In this document: positions 36,123 to 47,240 of the stretch, in pieces
How positions within the stretch are numbered: the first letter of the stretch is position 1
Layout: every line of letters starts with the position of its first letter
DNA from: Macrobrachium rosenbergii
Taxonomy: Eukaryota; Arthropoda; Malacostraca; Decapoda; Palaemonidae
Direction of reading: 5' to 3'
Assembly (NCBI RefSeq): GCF_040412425.1
Contig: NC_089767.1
Coordinates: forward strand, 41,022,009 to 41,086,008
DNA: 64,000 nt
Notes under the pieces: generated by a model
Told to the model about the DNA's origin: nothing
Database searches by the model: none
The model's input: only the letters and a program-made list of their open reading frames with translations
Made by a program: the position numbers and the translations under genes

Positions 36123-36481
36123 GAAGGGGCTTTATGCAAGAAGGGAATGAAACACAACTCGTAAAAAGTTATCGGGAGGGAATTTGGGCAGACTATGACG
36201 GTACAAAGAGAGCAAGCGGTGAGAGGGTCCATAGAGAGTTTCAGGGAGGAAGGAGGAGGAGGAGGAGGAGGAGGAGGAGGAGGGAGGAGGGAGGAGGAGG
36301 ATGGGTCTTTCTCCCTCTTGCCCTCCTTGCCCTCCTCCTCCTCCTCCTCCTCCTCCCCTTCCCCCTCCTCCTTCGACATCCGTTGGGACATGGCAGCCAT
36401 GCTTGCACACAGACACACACACACACATGATCACGAACGCACAAGCACACACAAACACACACACACACACACACTCACACA
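36021..36481. repeat. polypurine GGA/GA tracts, CTC tract and (CA)n
   Basis: (GGA)n 36021-36051, (GA)n 36068-36119, (GGA)n about 36245-36300, (CTC)n about 36325-36372 and (CA)n about 36408-36481. The second GGA tract and the CTC tract are inverted relative to each other and can pair. Long frames on both strands here are repeat artefacts. Confidence 0.93.
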
Positions 36482-36769
36482 CATCACTCTCACTCTCAAT
36501 GCGCGTCGCACGGTTATACACGGGAGTTTGTTTTCCCCTTATGTACCATAACACAGGGTACAAACACGAATAACGGTGGTGTCACAATGCACACACACAC
36601 ACAGTCCCTCCCAAAATGCGTCTCCTGTATCTTCATCTGTTGTTCGGGTCCACAACAATGAAAGTATTCGTCTCGCTCTCTCTTCGTACTGATTTCTTTG
36701 AAGTGTGGATAGACGTAAAATGGTTTATTTTCTTTTTTTTAAGAAATCAAAATAATTTATTTTCTCTTT

Positions 36770-37360
36770 TCCCTGCTGAAACCTCAAAGAAAACAATGCA
36801 TATTAATCACTGATCAACATATTCTCAGTATAAAAAAATTATTTTTTTCTTTACCCTAACAGCATATTTTCTTTTTCTGCTGAAACCTCAAAAAAACGAT
36901 GCATATTAATCACTGATCAACATATTCTCAGTATAAAAAAATTATTTTTTTTCTTTACCCTAACAGCATATTTTCTTTTTCTGCTGAAACCTCAAAAAAA
37001 CAATGCATATTAATCACTGATCAACATATTCTCAGTATAAAAAAATTATTTATTTTCTTTACCCTAACAGCATATTTTCTTTTTCTGCTGAAACCTCAAA
37101 AAAAAGTGTAATAATCACTGATCAGCATATTCTCAGTACAAAAAACCTTGTATATTTTCTTTATCCTAACAGTATATTTTCTTTTTCTGCTGAAACCTCA
37201 AAAAAAGTGTAATAATCACTGATCAGCATATTCTCAGTACACAAAACCTTGTATATTTTCTTTATCCTAACAGCATATTTTCTTTTTCTGCTGAAACCTC
37301 AAAAAGACAAGGCATAATAATCACTGCTCAGCATATTCTCAAGTACAAAAAATATTCAAA
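36770..37360. repeat. ~104-bp satellite, 6 units
   Basis: TGCTGAAACCTCAAA recurs at about 36773, 36878, 36982, 37086, 37188 and 37289. The unit also contains AATCACTGATCAACATATTC, TCAGTATAAAAAA and ACCCTAACAGCATATTTTCT. Units 1-3 and 4-6 form two subtypes (ACAATGCATATT versus AGTGTAATA), so the array grew in two steps. Confidence 0.95.
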
Positions 37361-37777
37361 ATTCTTTATTCTGAGTGAAAGCACAATCCTGTTGTTGAAG
37401 TAAGAGGTCAGTTTTAAGCGTATTACGGCCTTTATATCTTCTGATAACGTCGACCAAAAGGCTTTACTTAAAGCCCAGGAGACTTTAAAAGACAATCTGT
37501 ACCCTGACGAAAGTCAATAAAAAGCAAAAGATAAGGTATCGAAGGGTATCATTCGCAGTACCAAAAAAAAAAAAAAAAAAAAAAAATCTTCCAATAAAAA
37601 AATTGATAAGTGACGCATATAATTTTTTTTTCTATCCAGTACCAAGTAACTGTCCCTTTTCCTCTACCATCATTCCTACATGAAGTCTACTACGAACAGG
37701 TGACTGATATAACTAATAAATAACAAGTAGGTAACTTTCATCGCATTCGGATGCGTTAAGTGAACAAATCATGGAGG

Positions 37778-37779
<2 letters not shown>
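37361..37779. other. unassigned DNA
   Basis: Poly-A run of about 24 at 37563. Nothing else recognised. Confidence 0.45.

Positions 37780-37839
<60 letters not shown>
37780..37839. repeat. (ATT)n microsatellite
   Basis: About 20 ATT units. Confidence 0.97.
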
Positions 37840-38026
37840 TCGGTATGCAGTTTGCTACATTAAAACGTAACTTGATTGGATTACCGATGGATTGACTGTG
37901 TGTATATGCGAAATCCCAAATGCGCTAATAAACTAGATTATATACGCACTTGTACTGTTATCAGTTAAAATGAATTCAAAATGATTCAATCGTTTATTCT
38001 GCATTTTAGGACACTATATGTATGTG

Positions 38027-38028
<2 letters not shown>

Positions 38029-38089
<61 letters not shown>
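38029..38089. repeat. (TA)n array
   Basis: About 30 TA units. Confidence 0.96.
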
Positions 38090-38094
<5 letters not shown>

Positions 38095-38467
38095 TCATAC
38101 ACTCTATGCATATGTATAGATATACATTTTCTTCGTTTTCTTCGTTTTAACGTGTTTTTTTCCCATTTATATATATACAATATATATACTGTATATTACA
38201 TACACATACATACATACTACATAACAATACTTAAACACAAACAATCACACAAACACAACGCTATCAAAGCGACACCAACGAACAAATCACGACGAAATAA
38301 AAGAAAAAAAACACACACACACATGACGAAACACTTCCGGTCAAATCTCGTCCCTCCGATATTAAAGCGACATCCGACATGATCCTGGACTCCAATTAGG
38401 GGATTCCAGTATACTGGAATTAACTAGGTTTTATGGAGACAGCGTAAATAATGGTTAAATACTCACC
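38090..38467. other. unassigned DNA
   Basis: CATA-rich near 38100-38230, and ACACAC at 38310. Nothing recognised. Confidence 0.45.
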
Positions 38468-38803
38468 AAAAATGAATCGAATAGGATGGAAAAGAATGTA
38501 GAGTTTAGGACAAAGTCCAAGCGATGGGACCTACGAGGTCATTCAGCGCTGAAACGGAAATTTGAGAGTTGCAAGTTTTGAAAGGTGTAACGGGAGGAAA
38601 ATCTCAAAGTAGTTCCACTATGAATCAATTGTTAGAAGGGGGTGGACAGTAAGATGGAAGATGTACGGAGGTGCAGTAAAAGGAATGAAAGGGGTTGTAG
38701 CTAGGGGTCGAAGGAACGCTGTAAAGAAACTTAGGTAATGCCTACAGTGCACCGCATGAGGTGCACTGATGACACCACCTGCCTACGCGGTCACGAAAAA
38801 TGA
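38468..38803 (-). mobile_element. SINE copy 3
   Basis: Family blocks GATGGGACCTACGAGGTCAT, GCGCTGAAACGGAAATTTGA and AAAGGGGTTGTAGCTAGGGG, with GTGCACCGCATGAGGTGCAC near the right end. AAAAATGA at 38468-38475 and 38796-38803 is a possible, low-complexity target duplication. SINE head to the right, so it reads on the minus strand. Confidence 0.9.
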
Positions 38804-39147
38804 GGTGGCGTACAATCCAAACTCCTTGGTTCTGATGTCAAAATTCCTCGATGCTTAAAAATATAAATAATAATTAATGAGAGTAATGAAATAGAGGTTC
38901 TGTTTAACCTCAAAATTTTATAATCTTCCATACATTTGAAATAATAATAATTAAAAACAGCAAAAATAATTATAAATCAACCAATGATCTCTATAACAAG
39001 GATGACGTAATCAGGTAACTACTGAAGTATAACTGTCCTTAAACATTCAGAAATATAACGATAAAATAATCATACTTATTGATTAAGTCACCAGCCAAAG
39101 GAGACGCAATGGTGATAGCCACTCGATAGTACACCAACAATGGCAGG
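38804..39147. other. unassigned DNA
   Basis: Nothing recognised. Confidence 0.4.
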
Positions 39148-39270
39148 CCCCGTAGGGAGGGTAGCGCAGTCAGTGCACCTCGCGCGGCGCACTGTAGGCG
39201 TTATTTAAGGTTCTTTGCAGCGTGTCTTCGGCGCCTAGCTGCAACCCTTTGCATTCCTTTTACTGTATCT
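39148..39270 (+). mobile_element. SINE copy 4, head only, opposite orientation
   Basis: Starts CCCGTAGGGAGGGTAGCGCA, GTCAGTGCACCT and runs through GCGCACTGTAGGCGTTATTT, AAGGTTCTTTGCAGCG to TTTTACTGTAT. This gives the clearest view of the pol III head: TAGCGCAGTCAG resembles an A box and GGTTCTTTGC a weak B box. The 3' half is missing. Confidence 0.85.
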
Positions 39271-39275
39271 TCTAT

Positions 39276-39435
39276 GCTTTATTTAGGGGGTCCCGTTTGC
39301 AGTCTCTGCAAAATTTTCGAAACTGAGATGTGCCACCTATTGGGCTCGTGAAACACCAATACACAAGTTACTGCAGTTTCAGAATGATTCTTCAGTGCTT
39401 TATTTAGGGGGTCCCGTTTGCAGTATCTGCAAAAT
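39276..39435. repeat. 39-bp direct repeat 121 bp apart
   Basis: GCTTTATTTAGGGGGTCCCG, TTTGCAGTMTCTGCAAAAT occurs at 39276-39314 and 39397-39435 with one mismatch. It begins 6 bp past the truncated SINE. An inverted TGCAGATACTGCAG-like segment follows near 39495. Confidence 0.9.
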
Positions 39436-39937
39436 CAGTAGTAAGGAAAGGGAAAACTGCAGTATCTACCGTTTTGCTCAGTTTTGTATTTTTGCAGATA
39501 CTGCAGTCTTCCAGTTTAGGGCAGGTTTGTTAACTTTGTATATACTGCCGGATTAATTGTTTCTCATATTTACGTATTTTTAACCCTCATTTCTTTCATT
39601 TGCTTCGTTATCCATCGCACTGGAAAATAAAGTTAATTAAACACACATACCTACTCAATTATTTTGGATCAGACTTTGTAACTGCCGGACACTGACTGAC
39701 TCCCAATGTTGTTGGTTTTAGAAGTCATGTGAAAAGTTTCTATATAATAAAACCGAGCAAAGAATAGTCATTTAAAATCGACTGCAAATTAAGGTCTTAA
39801 CATTCCCTAACCATCGAGTAAGCTAATAAAACCTGAATATATGGTTAGTTGATTAATGCGCAGTTTAAGACAATCATATAAAAAATGACAACGTCTAAAA
39901 ATTTATCTTCTACGAAATCAATATCAATGAATATCTG

Positions 39938-39939
<2 letters not shown>
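39436..39939. other. unassigned DNA
   Basis: Nothing recognised. Confidence 0.4.
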
Positions 39940-39978
<39 letters not shown>

Positions 39979-40035
39979 AGGTACTCAACAAACAGCTCAA
40001 AGGTTATTGATTGGTACTGGCAAGGGTGGTGGTGT

Positions 40036-40071
<36 letters not shown>

Positions 40072-40271
40072 GAATGGGTAGCCAGAAGGACAGCGGAAGT
40101 ATGCGCGTGCGCATAATGGCAACGCGCAAAAATCTTCCGTGGAGGAGAGTGACCTTTTTACGCATTGGCATGGTGGGGTCAATGAACGTATGCGCATGCG
40201 CTGGAAATGCAGTACGCTTATATGACGCCTAGTGATAGGGCCTTTAAAGAGAGAGAGAGAGAGAGAGAGAC
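39940..40271. repeat. three short (GA)n arrays
   Basis: GA arrays at about 39940-39975, 40041-40066 and 40249-40271. A GCGC-alternating stretch (GTGCGCATAATGG, TGCGCATGCGC) lies between the last two. Confidence 0.93.
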
Positions 40272-40360
40272 CGGTAAAATAAAATGCACGCTCATTTCAT
40301 CATTAATTCATCCTATTATTAAAAAAGGCGATGTTACTATTTAAATAATATTAACATACT

Positions 40361-40434
40361 CGCCATTTTTCTAATTAACAACTGAAACCTACTTTTGTTT
40401 CTGCTAACAAGGTTCCTCTTTTCTAACCAGAATT

Positions 40435-40504
<70 letters not shown>

Positions 40505-40623
40505 TTACAAACGCCATTTGTCTGATTAACAATTGAAACATACTTTCACAAAAAGAAAGAGAAAATGAATAATACTGCGCCATTCATTCTACTAAGAAGG
40601 TTCTTTTTTTAACTGAATACAGG

Positions 40624-40713
<90 letters not shown>

Positions 40714-40832
40714 ATTTTTCTAGCTAACAACTGAAACGGACTTTTGCAAAATGACAGATATAAAATAAATAATATCTTATCTTGTATCGACTGAAAAAGT
40801 TCATTATTTCTATCCGAATATACAAGAATAAG

Positions 40833-40881
<49 letters not shown>

Positions 40882-40955
40882 GAGGAGGAGGAGGAGGAGG
40901 AGGGAGGAGGAGGAGGAGGAGGAGGAGGAGGAGGAGGAGGAGGAGGAGGAGGAGG
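40361..40955. repeat. macro-tandem array: three units each ending in (GA)n
   Basis: Units start at about 40361, 40509 and 40709 with CGCCATTTTTCTAATTAACA, ACTGAAACCTACTTTTG. They continue through an AAGGTTC(C/T)-type segment and CCAGAATTAAAG or GAACGAG, and end in GA arrays at 40436-40501, 40627-40708 and 40836-40878. The last runs into (GGA)n to 40955. The GA tract is a fixed part of the repeat unit. Confidence 0.9.
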
Positions 40956-41034
40956 TCAAACTACTGACGCCAATTTCCCCTGAACTTCTTTCTCTCTTGT
41001 AATTTGAGTATTTCGTAACCATTTTCTCCTGCCA

Positions 41035-41345
41035 CTACTGTTATCCTCCTCCTTCCTCCTCCTCCTCCTCCATCTCCTCCTTCCCCTTCCTCCATCTCCT
41101 TCGCCCTTCGCTTCTCCCGATTCCTTTTATCTTGATCTGCTTTTATCTCCCCTCCTCCGATGCACAGATCTTTTAATCCCACGTTCGTCCTGCATCCATT
41201 TTTGTTGTTGTCGATCTCCCGCTGCAAGGCTTACAATGCTGCTTCTACTGCTGCTTCTACTGCTACTACTACTGCTTCTGCTGCAAAAGCAATATCTACT
41301 GCTACTACTACTACTACTACTACTGCTACTATTAGTTTATTACTA
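41035..41345. repeat. CTC-rich tract and (CTA/CTG) trinucleotide tract
   Basis: CCTCCT-rich sequence at about 41040-41100 (complementary to the GGA tract at 40880-40955). Mixed TGCTTCTACTGCTACTACTA units run from about 41236 to 41342. Confidence 0.88.
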
Positions 41346-41584
41346 CTAAAAGCAAAAGCAACAATGTCAATAATAATTTTAGGGCACAGAAAATTATAAC
41401 ATCTTTGACATTAAAATCAAGGAGACTGAAGATTTGATTGCTTTCACGATAAGCAATTCTCGAATGCCCATTCTCACTTTAATTATTTTACATCTAATTC
41501 TCCTGCAAATAGTGCACTGACAGACTATGCATTAATTAACATGATGTCCATGATAATTTTAACACCAAGAAGAAACAAGTAAAA

Positions 41585-41917
41585 ATTGCGCCGAAGTTTC
41601 TTCGGTACAATCGAGTTTTCTGTGCGGCGTGTAATGCTTGTATGAAACTTTCACCCATGCCCCATGAAACTCTCAGCCACGGCCCGGTGGTGGCATGTGT
41701 TGCTGGCACCTAAAGCGCTGCCAGACGCACGATCATGGCTAACTTTAACCTTAAATACAATAAAAACTACTGAGGGTAGAGGGCTGCAATTTGGTATGCT
41801 TGATGATTGGAGTGTGGATGACCAACATACAAATTTGCAGCCCTCTAGCCTCAGTAGTTTTTAAGATCTGAGGGCGGACGGACAGACAAATAGCCATCTC
41901 AGTTTTCACAGAACTCT
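41585..41917 (+). mobile_element. HE structured dispersed element, copy 6
   Basis: Start hairpin GCGCCGAAG / CTTCGGTAC, then GTTTTCTGTGCGGCGTGTAA. The CCACCGAAA hairpin region is absent. The CGGCCCGGTGGTGGCATGT block and the long stem-loop at about 41762-41862 are present. A shortened tail ends at TTTTCACAGAACT, next to a poly-A run. Confidence 0.88.
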
Positions 41918-42228
41918 AGAAAAAAAAAAAAAATCCTGCAAGATATAACGAAACAATCAGGATACTCACCGGCGTTGACTGAATGACTTGAAACAATTCA
42001 CAGATTTTCAGAAAATGTGCGCAGAACAAACTTTATATCAATAGGTGGGAAAATAGACTTAATAAACTGCGGTATACGTGATGCCATAACAAGGTCCTAT
42101 TTTATACGATTATTTCACTTGGAGAGCATCAATTAATGATAATTATGCTCAACTTCTAGTGACACCTTAACGTGATCACAATGTATATTTTTTTCACGCA
42201 ATACAGACAATATATATTTTCAATCAAT

Positions 42229-42230
<2 letters not shown>
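41918..42230. other. unassigned DNA
   Basis: Nothing recognised. Confidence 0.4.

Positions 42231-42302
<72 letters not shown>
42231..42302. repeat. (TA)n array
   Basis: About 36 TA units. Confidence 0.97.
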
Positions 42303-42305
<3 letters not shown>

Positions 42306-42970
42306 TAAACGATAGTATTAGCATATTGACACAATAAACGTAAAAATAAATAAGCACTAGATCCTGCTAAGGCCTCCCAAAAAGAAAACTACAAATCAAA
42401 GCACAAATAAAAATCAAAGTTTACAAAGCCAAATTTACAATAACAATAACAGTGTCCAACATCACGTGACCAAAAGCTTTAGACACTACTGTCCCCGAGA
42501 AAGCTTCCACAATGTTCGCATTACCGAGCAAAATATTCTGCTCGTGAAAAAATTCTTCTGAGATTTTTTTCCCTTTGCTCTCAAGAATATTCTGGATTCA
42601 ATCCAAAAAAATACGTTCTTCAATCATATACGGGGGGGTCTTCCTTACAAGAGCCTCGCTGTCACACCGTTTTGCCAAGGGGACGCTTCGAGGGTCCGGC
42701 GCTGTGGCGCAAAATTGCATAATCCCCCAAAATTCTCGTGGGCCTGGGGTTTTGGCATCTCCCCAGTGGTTACGTACGTTACTCTATCTACTGTAACCCA
42801 CCGAAAAAAAATTCGGTTTTCTCACGCGTAAAATATGCAGAAGACTGCTCATACAGTAGTATTAAAATAGAATTTGTATTTTGAGAAATTAATCTTCGAT
42901 GAATATTCTTTTAGTAAGGGAATCATATTTGGCTAATAACAAAAAGTCCTAGGAACGAAAGGGAGTCAGT

Positions 42971-42973
<3 letters not shown>
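42303..42973. other. unassigned DNA
   Basis: A GC-richer stretch at about 42630-42770 carries a 73-codon frame without recognisable motif. Confidence 0.45.

Positions 42974-43042
<69 letters not shown>
42974..43042. repeat. (TC)n microsatellite
   Basis: About 34 TC units. Confidence 0.97.
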
Positions 43043-43045
<3 letters not shown>

Positions 43046-43185
43046 TGTGACAATCACTTTACTCCTTTCTTCTGTTCAAGCTGAAGAGTAAAAAAATTAA
43101 TATCAAATTCTAAAGACGATGCAGAAACAATTACCAAAATTTCAATCACTCAAAGGGAAGAAATGGAGATTACCGTGACAATACT

Positions 43186-43189
<4 letters not shown>

Positions 43190-43251
<62 letters not shown>
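43190..43251. repeat. (GA)n microsatellite
   Basis: About 31 GA units, inverted relative to the TC array 150 bp upstream. Confidence 0.97.
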
Positions 43252-43253
<2 letters not shown>

Positions 43254-43752
43254 ACCATAAACAAGAAGAAAAATATTATTATATATCCGCAGTGATTTAA
43301 CTAAACAAAATGAGACATGCCATACCTGTTCAGCTAGTGGCTGCTTCCAGGCACGCCGAACCAGTTACAAAAACAGCCGTTGCTTTGTTACATCTCAACA
43401 ATCAACATGTTTCTTCTCCCTTTTTATTGCCATTTAAAATCAAAAGTACCATTACTAATTATTAAAATACTAACTAACTAATAAAGAAACTTTGTATACC
43501 TATTTATTAAGAATGGGGGGAACATACTTGAATTCCTTAGTAAATGACATCAGTGTAAAATTACTTTCAGCTTAAAATGAAATCCGTTTCAACCCAATGG
43601 AACATAAAAACACCAAGGACACTAATGAGAATTTGCAAACAACACACACTGGAGCAATAAGGCTCCCTGTTCAATTCTAATATAAATCTTTAACAGAAAG
43701 GTAAACAAAAATTCAACAGAATGCAGTTCACCCAAGAGTCTTGTCTCACACC
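43252..43752. other. unassigned DNA
   Basis: Nothing recognised. Confidence 0.4.
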
Positions 43753-43848
43753 TGTATTTTGTTGATCGAACTGAACTGAATATAAATTTAGGCCAAAATC
43801 CAAGCACTAGGACCTATGAGGTCATTCAGAGCTTGTATTTTGTTGATC
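43753..43848 (-). mobile_element. 5'-truncated SINE copy 5 with target-site duplication
   Basis: TGTATTTTGTTGATC at 43753-43767 and 43834-43848 brackets only 66 bp of SINE tail region (43768-43833). That sequence runs GAACTGAACTGAATAT, then TTAGGCC and GCACTAGGACCTATGAGGTC. It ends inside the SINE body. An intact duplication around a partial copy shows that truncation occurred at insertion, as in target-primed reverse transcription. Confidence 0.93.
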
Positions 43849-44298
43849 TAAAGTGAACCTACAGCCTTTTCCACTGCCGTAAATTCATAGCTAGTCATAC
43901 AACTCTAAATCTGTAACAGGTCACATTTCTGGAAATTTCTACCCAGTCATACTACTGTAGTTAACTAGTGTTTTTTTATCTTCATTGTAAATTCGTTGCA
44001 AATCATTCTCACTCCAAACCCGTATTGAACCATTCCTGACAATCTGGAATTTATCACTAGGTTGTAAAAGCATAGCTAGCCATTCTTTTATATTTCATAA
44101 TTCTGATTGGCAAGTCGCCAATCAGAGCTCAAGGAAGGGAATGTGACTGGGGAAAGGTACTGACTGACTTTTTTTCCTCAAGACGACGAGGCAGTGGGTG
44201 CCATGTTCGCTGTTGTAATTTGCCCTTTAGTAATTGATGTTGTGATGCCAGTTTTAGTAGCCATAAACCAATCAATCAATGGCCTCACGCTTATATTC
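43849..44298. other. unassigned DNA
   Basis: Nothing recognised. Confidence 0.4.
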
Positions 44299-44631
44299 TA
44301 TAAACGTGAATTGAATTGAATATAGAATTTAGGTCAAAGGCCTAGCACTGGGACCTATGAGGTCATTCAGCGCTGAAACGGAAACTGAGAGTAAAAAAGG
44401 CTTGAAAGGTGTAACAGGAGGAAAACCTCGCAGTTGCATTATGAATCAACTGTTAGGAGAGGGTGGAAAGCAAGATGGAAGAAAGAGAATAAGAAAGGAG
44501 GTACAGTAAAAGGATCGAAAGGGGCTGCAGCTAGGGGCCGAAGGGATGCTGCAAAGAACCTAAGTAATGCCTACAGTACACCGCATGAGGTGCACTGACG
44601 GCACTGCCCCCCTACGGGGTATAAACGTGAA
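44299..44631 (-). mobile_element. SINE copy 6, full length, with 12-bp target duplication
   Basis: TATAAACGTGAA at 44299-44310 and 44620-44631 brackets a 309-bp element. On the minus strand it runs from CCCCGTAGGGGGGCAGTGCC (pol III head with A-box-like GCAGTGCCGTCAG), through GTGCACCTCATGCGGTGTAC and GCTGCAGCCCCTTTC, to TTCAGCGCTGAATGACCTCA and a tail of ATTCAATTCAA. It is the best reference copy in the window. Confidence 0.95.
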
Positions 44632-45008
44632 ACGCGCAAAAGGCTTCTAGCAACAATTGAAAGCGTGTTTTTATCTAAATTCGAACAGTAATTGAACAGA
44701 AACAATAACTATATAAAGCACTGATTAATAATGATCATTTCTTGTTGTACAACGCACAAAAATACCTACACTTAAAATAATAATAACCTGACTACCTGCA
44801 TTGCTTGCATGCAGGCGTCACCTGAATACAGCATTACCTAAGTGCAAGCACTAACAGAAAGCAAGAACTACGGGGGGAAAAAATACAACGACTCGCCTAC
44901 AAGCACGCAAGCACGCAAGCAAGGTAGGTGGGTCCTCTTGGGACATCCTCTGGGGTCCAAAGCTATCGAAATCATGAGGTCGAAAGGGTCGCAGGAGGAA
45001 TTCGGAAG

Positions 45009-45010
<2 letters not shown>
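44632..45010. other. unassigned DNA
   Basis: GCAAGCACGCAAGCACGCAA tract near 44900. Otherwise nothing recognised. Confidence 0.45.

Positions 45011-45043
<33 letters not shown>
45011..45043. repeat. (GAT)n trinucleotide tract
   Basis: About 11 GAT units. Confidence 0.95.
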
Positions 45044-45047
<4 letters not shown>

Positions 45048-45172
45048 AGAAAGAGAGCAACCGGTATGGTACCTAATTCCAGAGGAAAAATTCTCCCCAG
45101 AAATTCCACGGTTCCATAGAAAAGCTCGATGAAATTCTCCCCCAAAATCATAGGATGAACCTTACCTAAAGC

Positions 45173-45249
<77 letters not shown>

Positions 45250-45296
45250 CAGTGATATGTTCATGTGATTCTGGTTACTACATAGAAAACATAGCC

Positions 45297-45349
<53 letters not shown>

Positions 45350-45540
45350 TTGCAAGAGGCGAAAGCAGATTAGGAAGAAGTCGGGACACGTAGACGAACG
45401 GGTGGGGGGCACGGGAGGCAGGGGAGAGGGGCGGGGGGGCGGTGAAGAGCATAGGTGGGTCGGGGGAGCCAAGGACATTCGGAGGAGCTGGAGAGAAAGA
45501 GAGAGAGAGACAGAGAGAGAAGTGAGAGAGAGAGAAAGAA
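45173..45540. repeat. (GA)n arrays and a G-rich tract
   Basis: GA arrays at 45173-45247 and 45299-45346. A G-rich stretch lies at about 45400-45475 with many runs of three or more G. Interrupted GA follows to 45540. Confidence 0.93.
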
Positions 45541-46844
45541 AAGGCCTTTTCGAGGTCACGCAGTACGCTCTCCGGAAACAGACCCTGTTGGTGAAAGAGT
45601 AAAATATCCGGGATGTTGGTTCAGATGGCTCGCCAGCATTACTCTTGTTACTGGTGTTCCTTCAGTCGTTGCTGTTCGGCAGAATGAGAATGGATACTGA
45701 CTTGCATGCAGTGTCATGATCCTCTCTCTCCATCCCTCTCTCTCTCACACATACACAAACACACACACAAACACACGTCCTCCAATCATGCTTGAGGACT
45801 GAACCCCTTGATGATGTCAATTTGCACAACCATAAGCACGCTTTTGTCTGTCGAATCTAAACTTCACAAAATGAACAAATTACAAACAAGAGTCCTCCTC
45901 CCCGAAATGTAAACAAATAGACAGCGATGAGAACCTTTTATCAAACAACGAAGGAAACAACCCAACCGATTTCGACGGGTTGCAATACCTTTGAAAGAGA
46001 AAAAAGGTCCACTTGACAAACAGGATATGAAAAACGAGAGGCTGCCCTGGACAACTGCTCTGTGATTATCGAGGCTTCGCTTCTCAGAAAGACGTAACAG
46101 TTGGATAAACTGTTTTAATTTTGTAAACAGTATTTATTACAGTTCTGATGCCGTATATGAGAATTAAGTATAAGCCGCTGATAGTTCTAACGTCCTGAAA
46201 TTAAGCATAAACTTTTAATGTGTAAAATTACAGTTCACAGTCTTTCTGAGTGTCAAGATCTTTTGGCTTAAAGTGTTGATCTAATCTGACGGACTTTTGG
46301 CTGTCAAGAAAGTCCAGATAAATGGGAAAACATTACTGTAAATGCCACGTATAAATAAGCCTGATTGAAAGCCTTGATAACACTCCACTATGATAGTGCC
46401 TGACTCTGTTTCACTGATGAGAAACAGGAAACATGTTTGCACGGGTAGTCCACGAAAGCCTTTGAACCAGAGGTAAACACTCCCTTTTGTACCTACACTC
46501 TATTTGTCAGTTTATTTTGACTGGGGTTCCTTTTGTCCAGTTTTTTTAGCTTTTGATGTTGTTGATGGCGTTTTCTACAAATATTTGTGACGTTGTTGTT
46601 ACTATGGACTCTGTTTACTTATTTTTCTATCTATATCTTTTTTCTATTGGCGTTAGCATCCCTTTCATAACTTCCTTGTTTAAAATTCTAGATTGTAAAT
46701 TCTTATGACCTTCATCCCTGGCGCTGGCTGGGTAAACATACAGGGTACGTAATGCAAACGGTTTAATTTTTATACATGGTAACTGATTAAAGATAATGAG
46801 TGCATTAATTTAAAAAATACTCAGAGTAGCATGACTCTTAAAAT
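45541..46844. other. unassigned DNA, ~1.3 kb
   Basis: Short TC/CA tracts at 45723-45776. The rest is unique-looking and holds no frame above 60 codons apart from the GA-derived one at its edge. Confidence 0.45.
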
Positions 46845-46970
46845 GGAGAGACAAATCCACAATTACGTATATGTATATATATTTAAAGATAAAACTGTAC
46901 AGATAGCTTTCGGGAATCTGTACGTTTTATCTTTAAATATATGTACATATACATAACTGTGGATTTGTTT
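46845..46970. repeat. ~120-bp foldback inverted repeat
   Basis: Left arm from ACAAATCCACAATTACGTAT (46851) through AAAGATAAAACTGTACAGAT pairs with the right arm ending in GTGGATTTGT (46968). Arms are about 50 bp with few mismatches. The loop is only about 9-12 nt (AGCTTTCGGGA). Confidence 0.93.
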
Positions 46971-47039
46971 CCCCAGTGAGTAATTACCATACATTGCCAA
47001 AAAATTTTCTACCCTTGCAATTCCTTCGTGCAAAAATAA

Positions 47040-47240
47040 ACAAAAAATTATTCAGGTCATCCCTAGGAATACAAAACAACGATAAACTAAGTGATAAATT
47101 TCGAACTGTGTAGCAATAAGCTTTGAAAAAAAAAGTAAATAAATGAAGAATAATTATTCAGGCGAGCCCTCGGAATAAAAAAAATCATGATAAACTAAGT
47201 GATAAATTTAGAACTTTGTACCCACCAGCTTTGAAATTAC
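47040..47240. repeat. ~105-bp tandem duplication
   Basis: ATTATTCAGG, GGAATA, GATAAACTAAGTGATAAATT and AGCTTTGAAA occur in order at about 47047 and again at about 47153. Confidence 0.88.

Noticed and set aside
38468..38803. AAAAATGA as proof of a target duplication for SINE copy 3
   Set aside because: Eight A-rich bases are too likely by chance. I list it only as possible, unlike the 12- and 15-bp duplications at 44299, 29069 and 43753.
46845..46970. Pre-miRNA
   Set aside because: The stem is about 50 bp and near-perfect with TATA-rich content. This fits a foldback or recent inverted duplication better, and no small-RNA evidence can be drawn from sequence alone.
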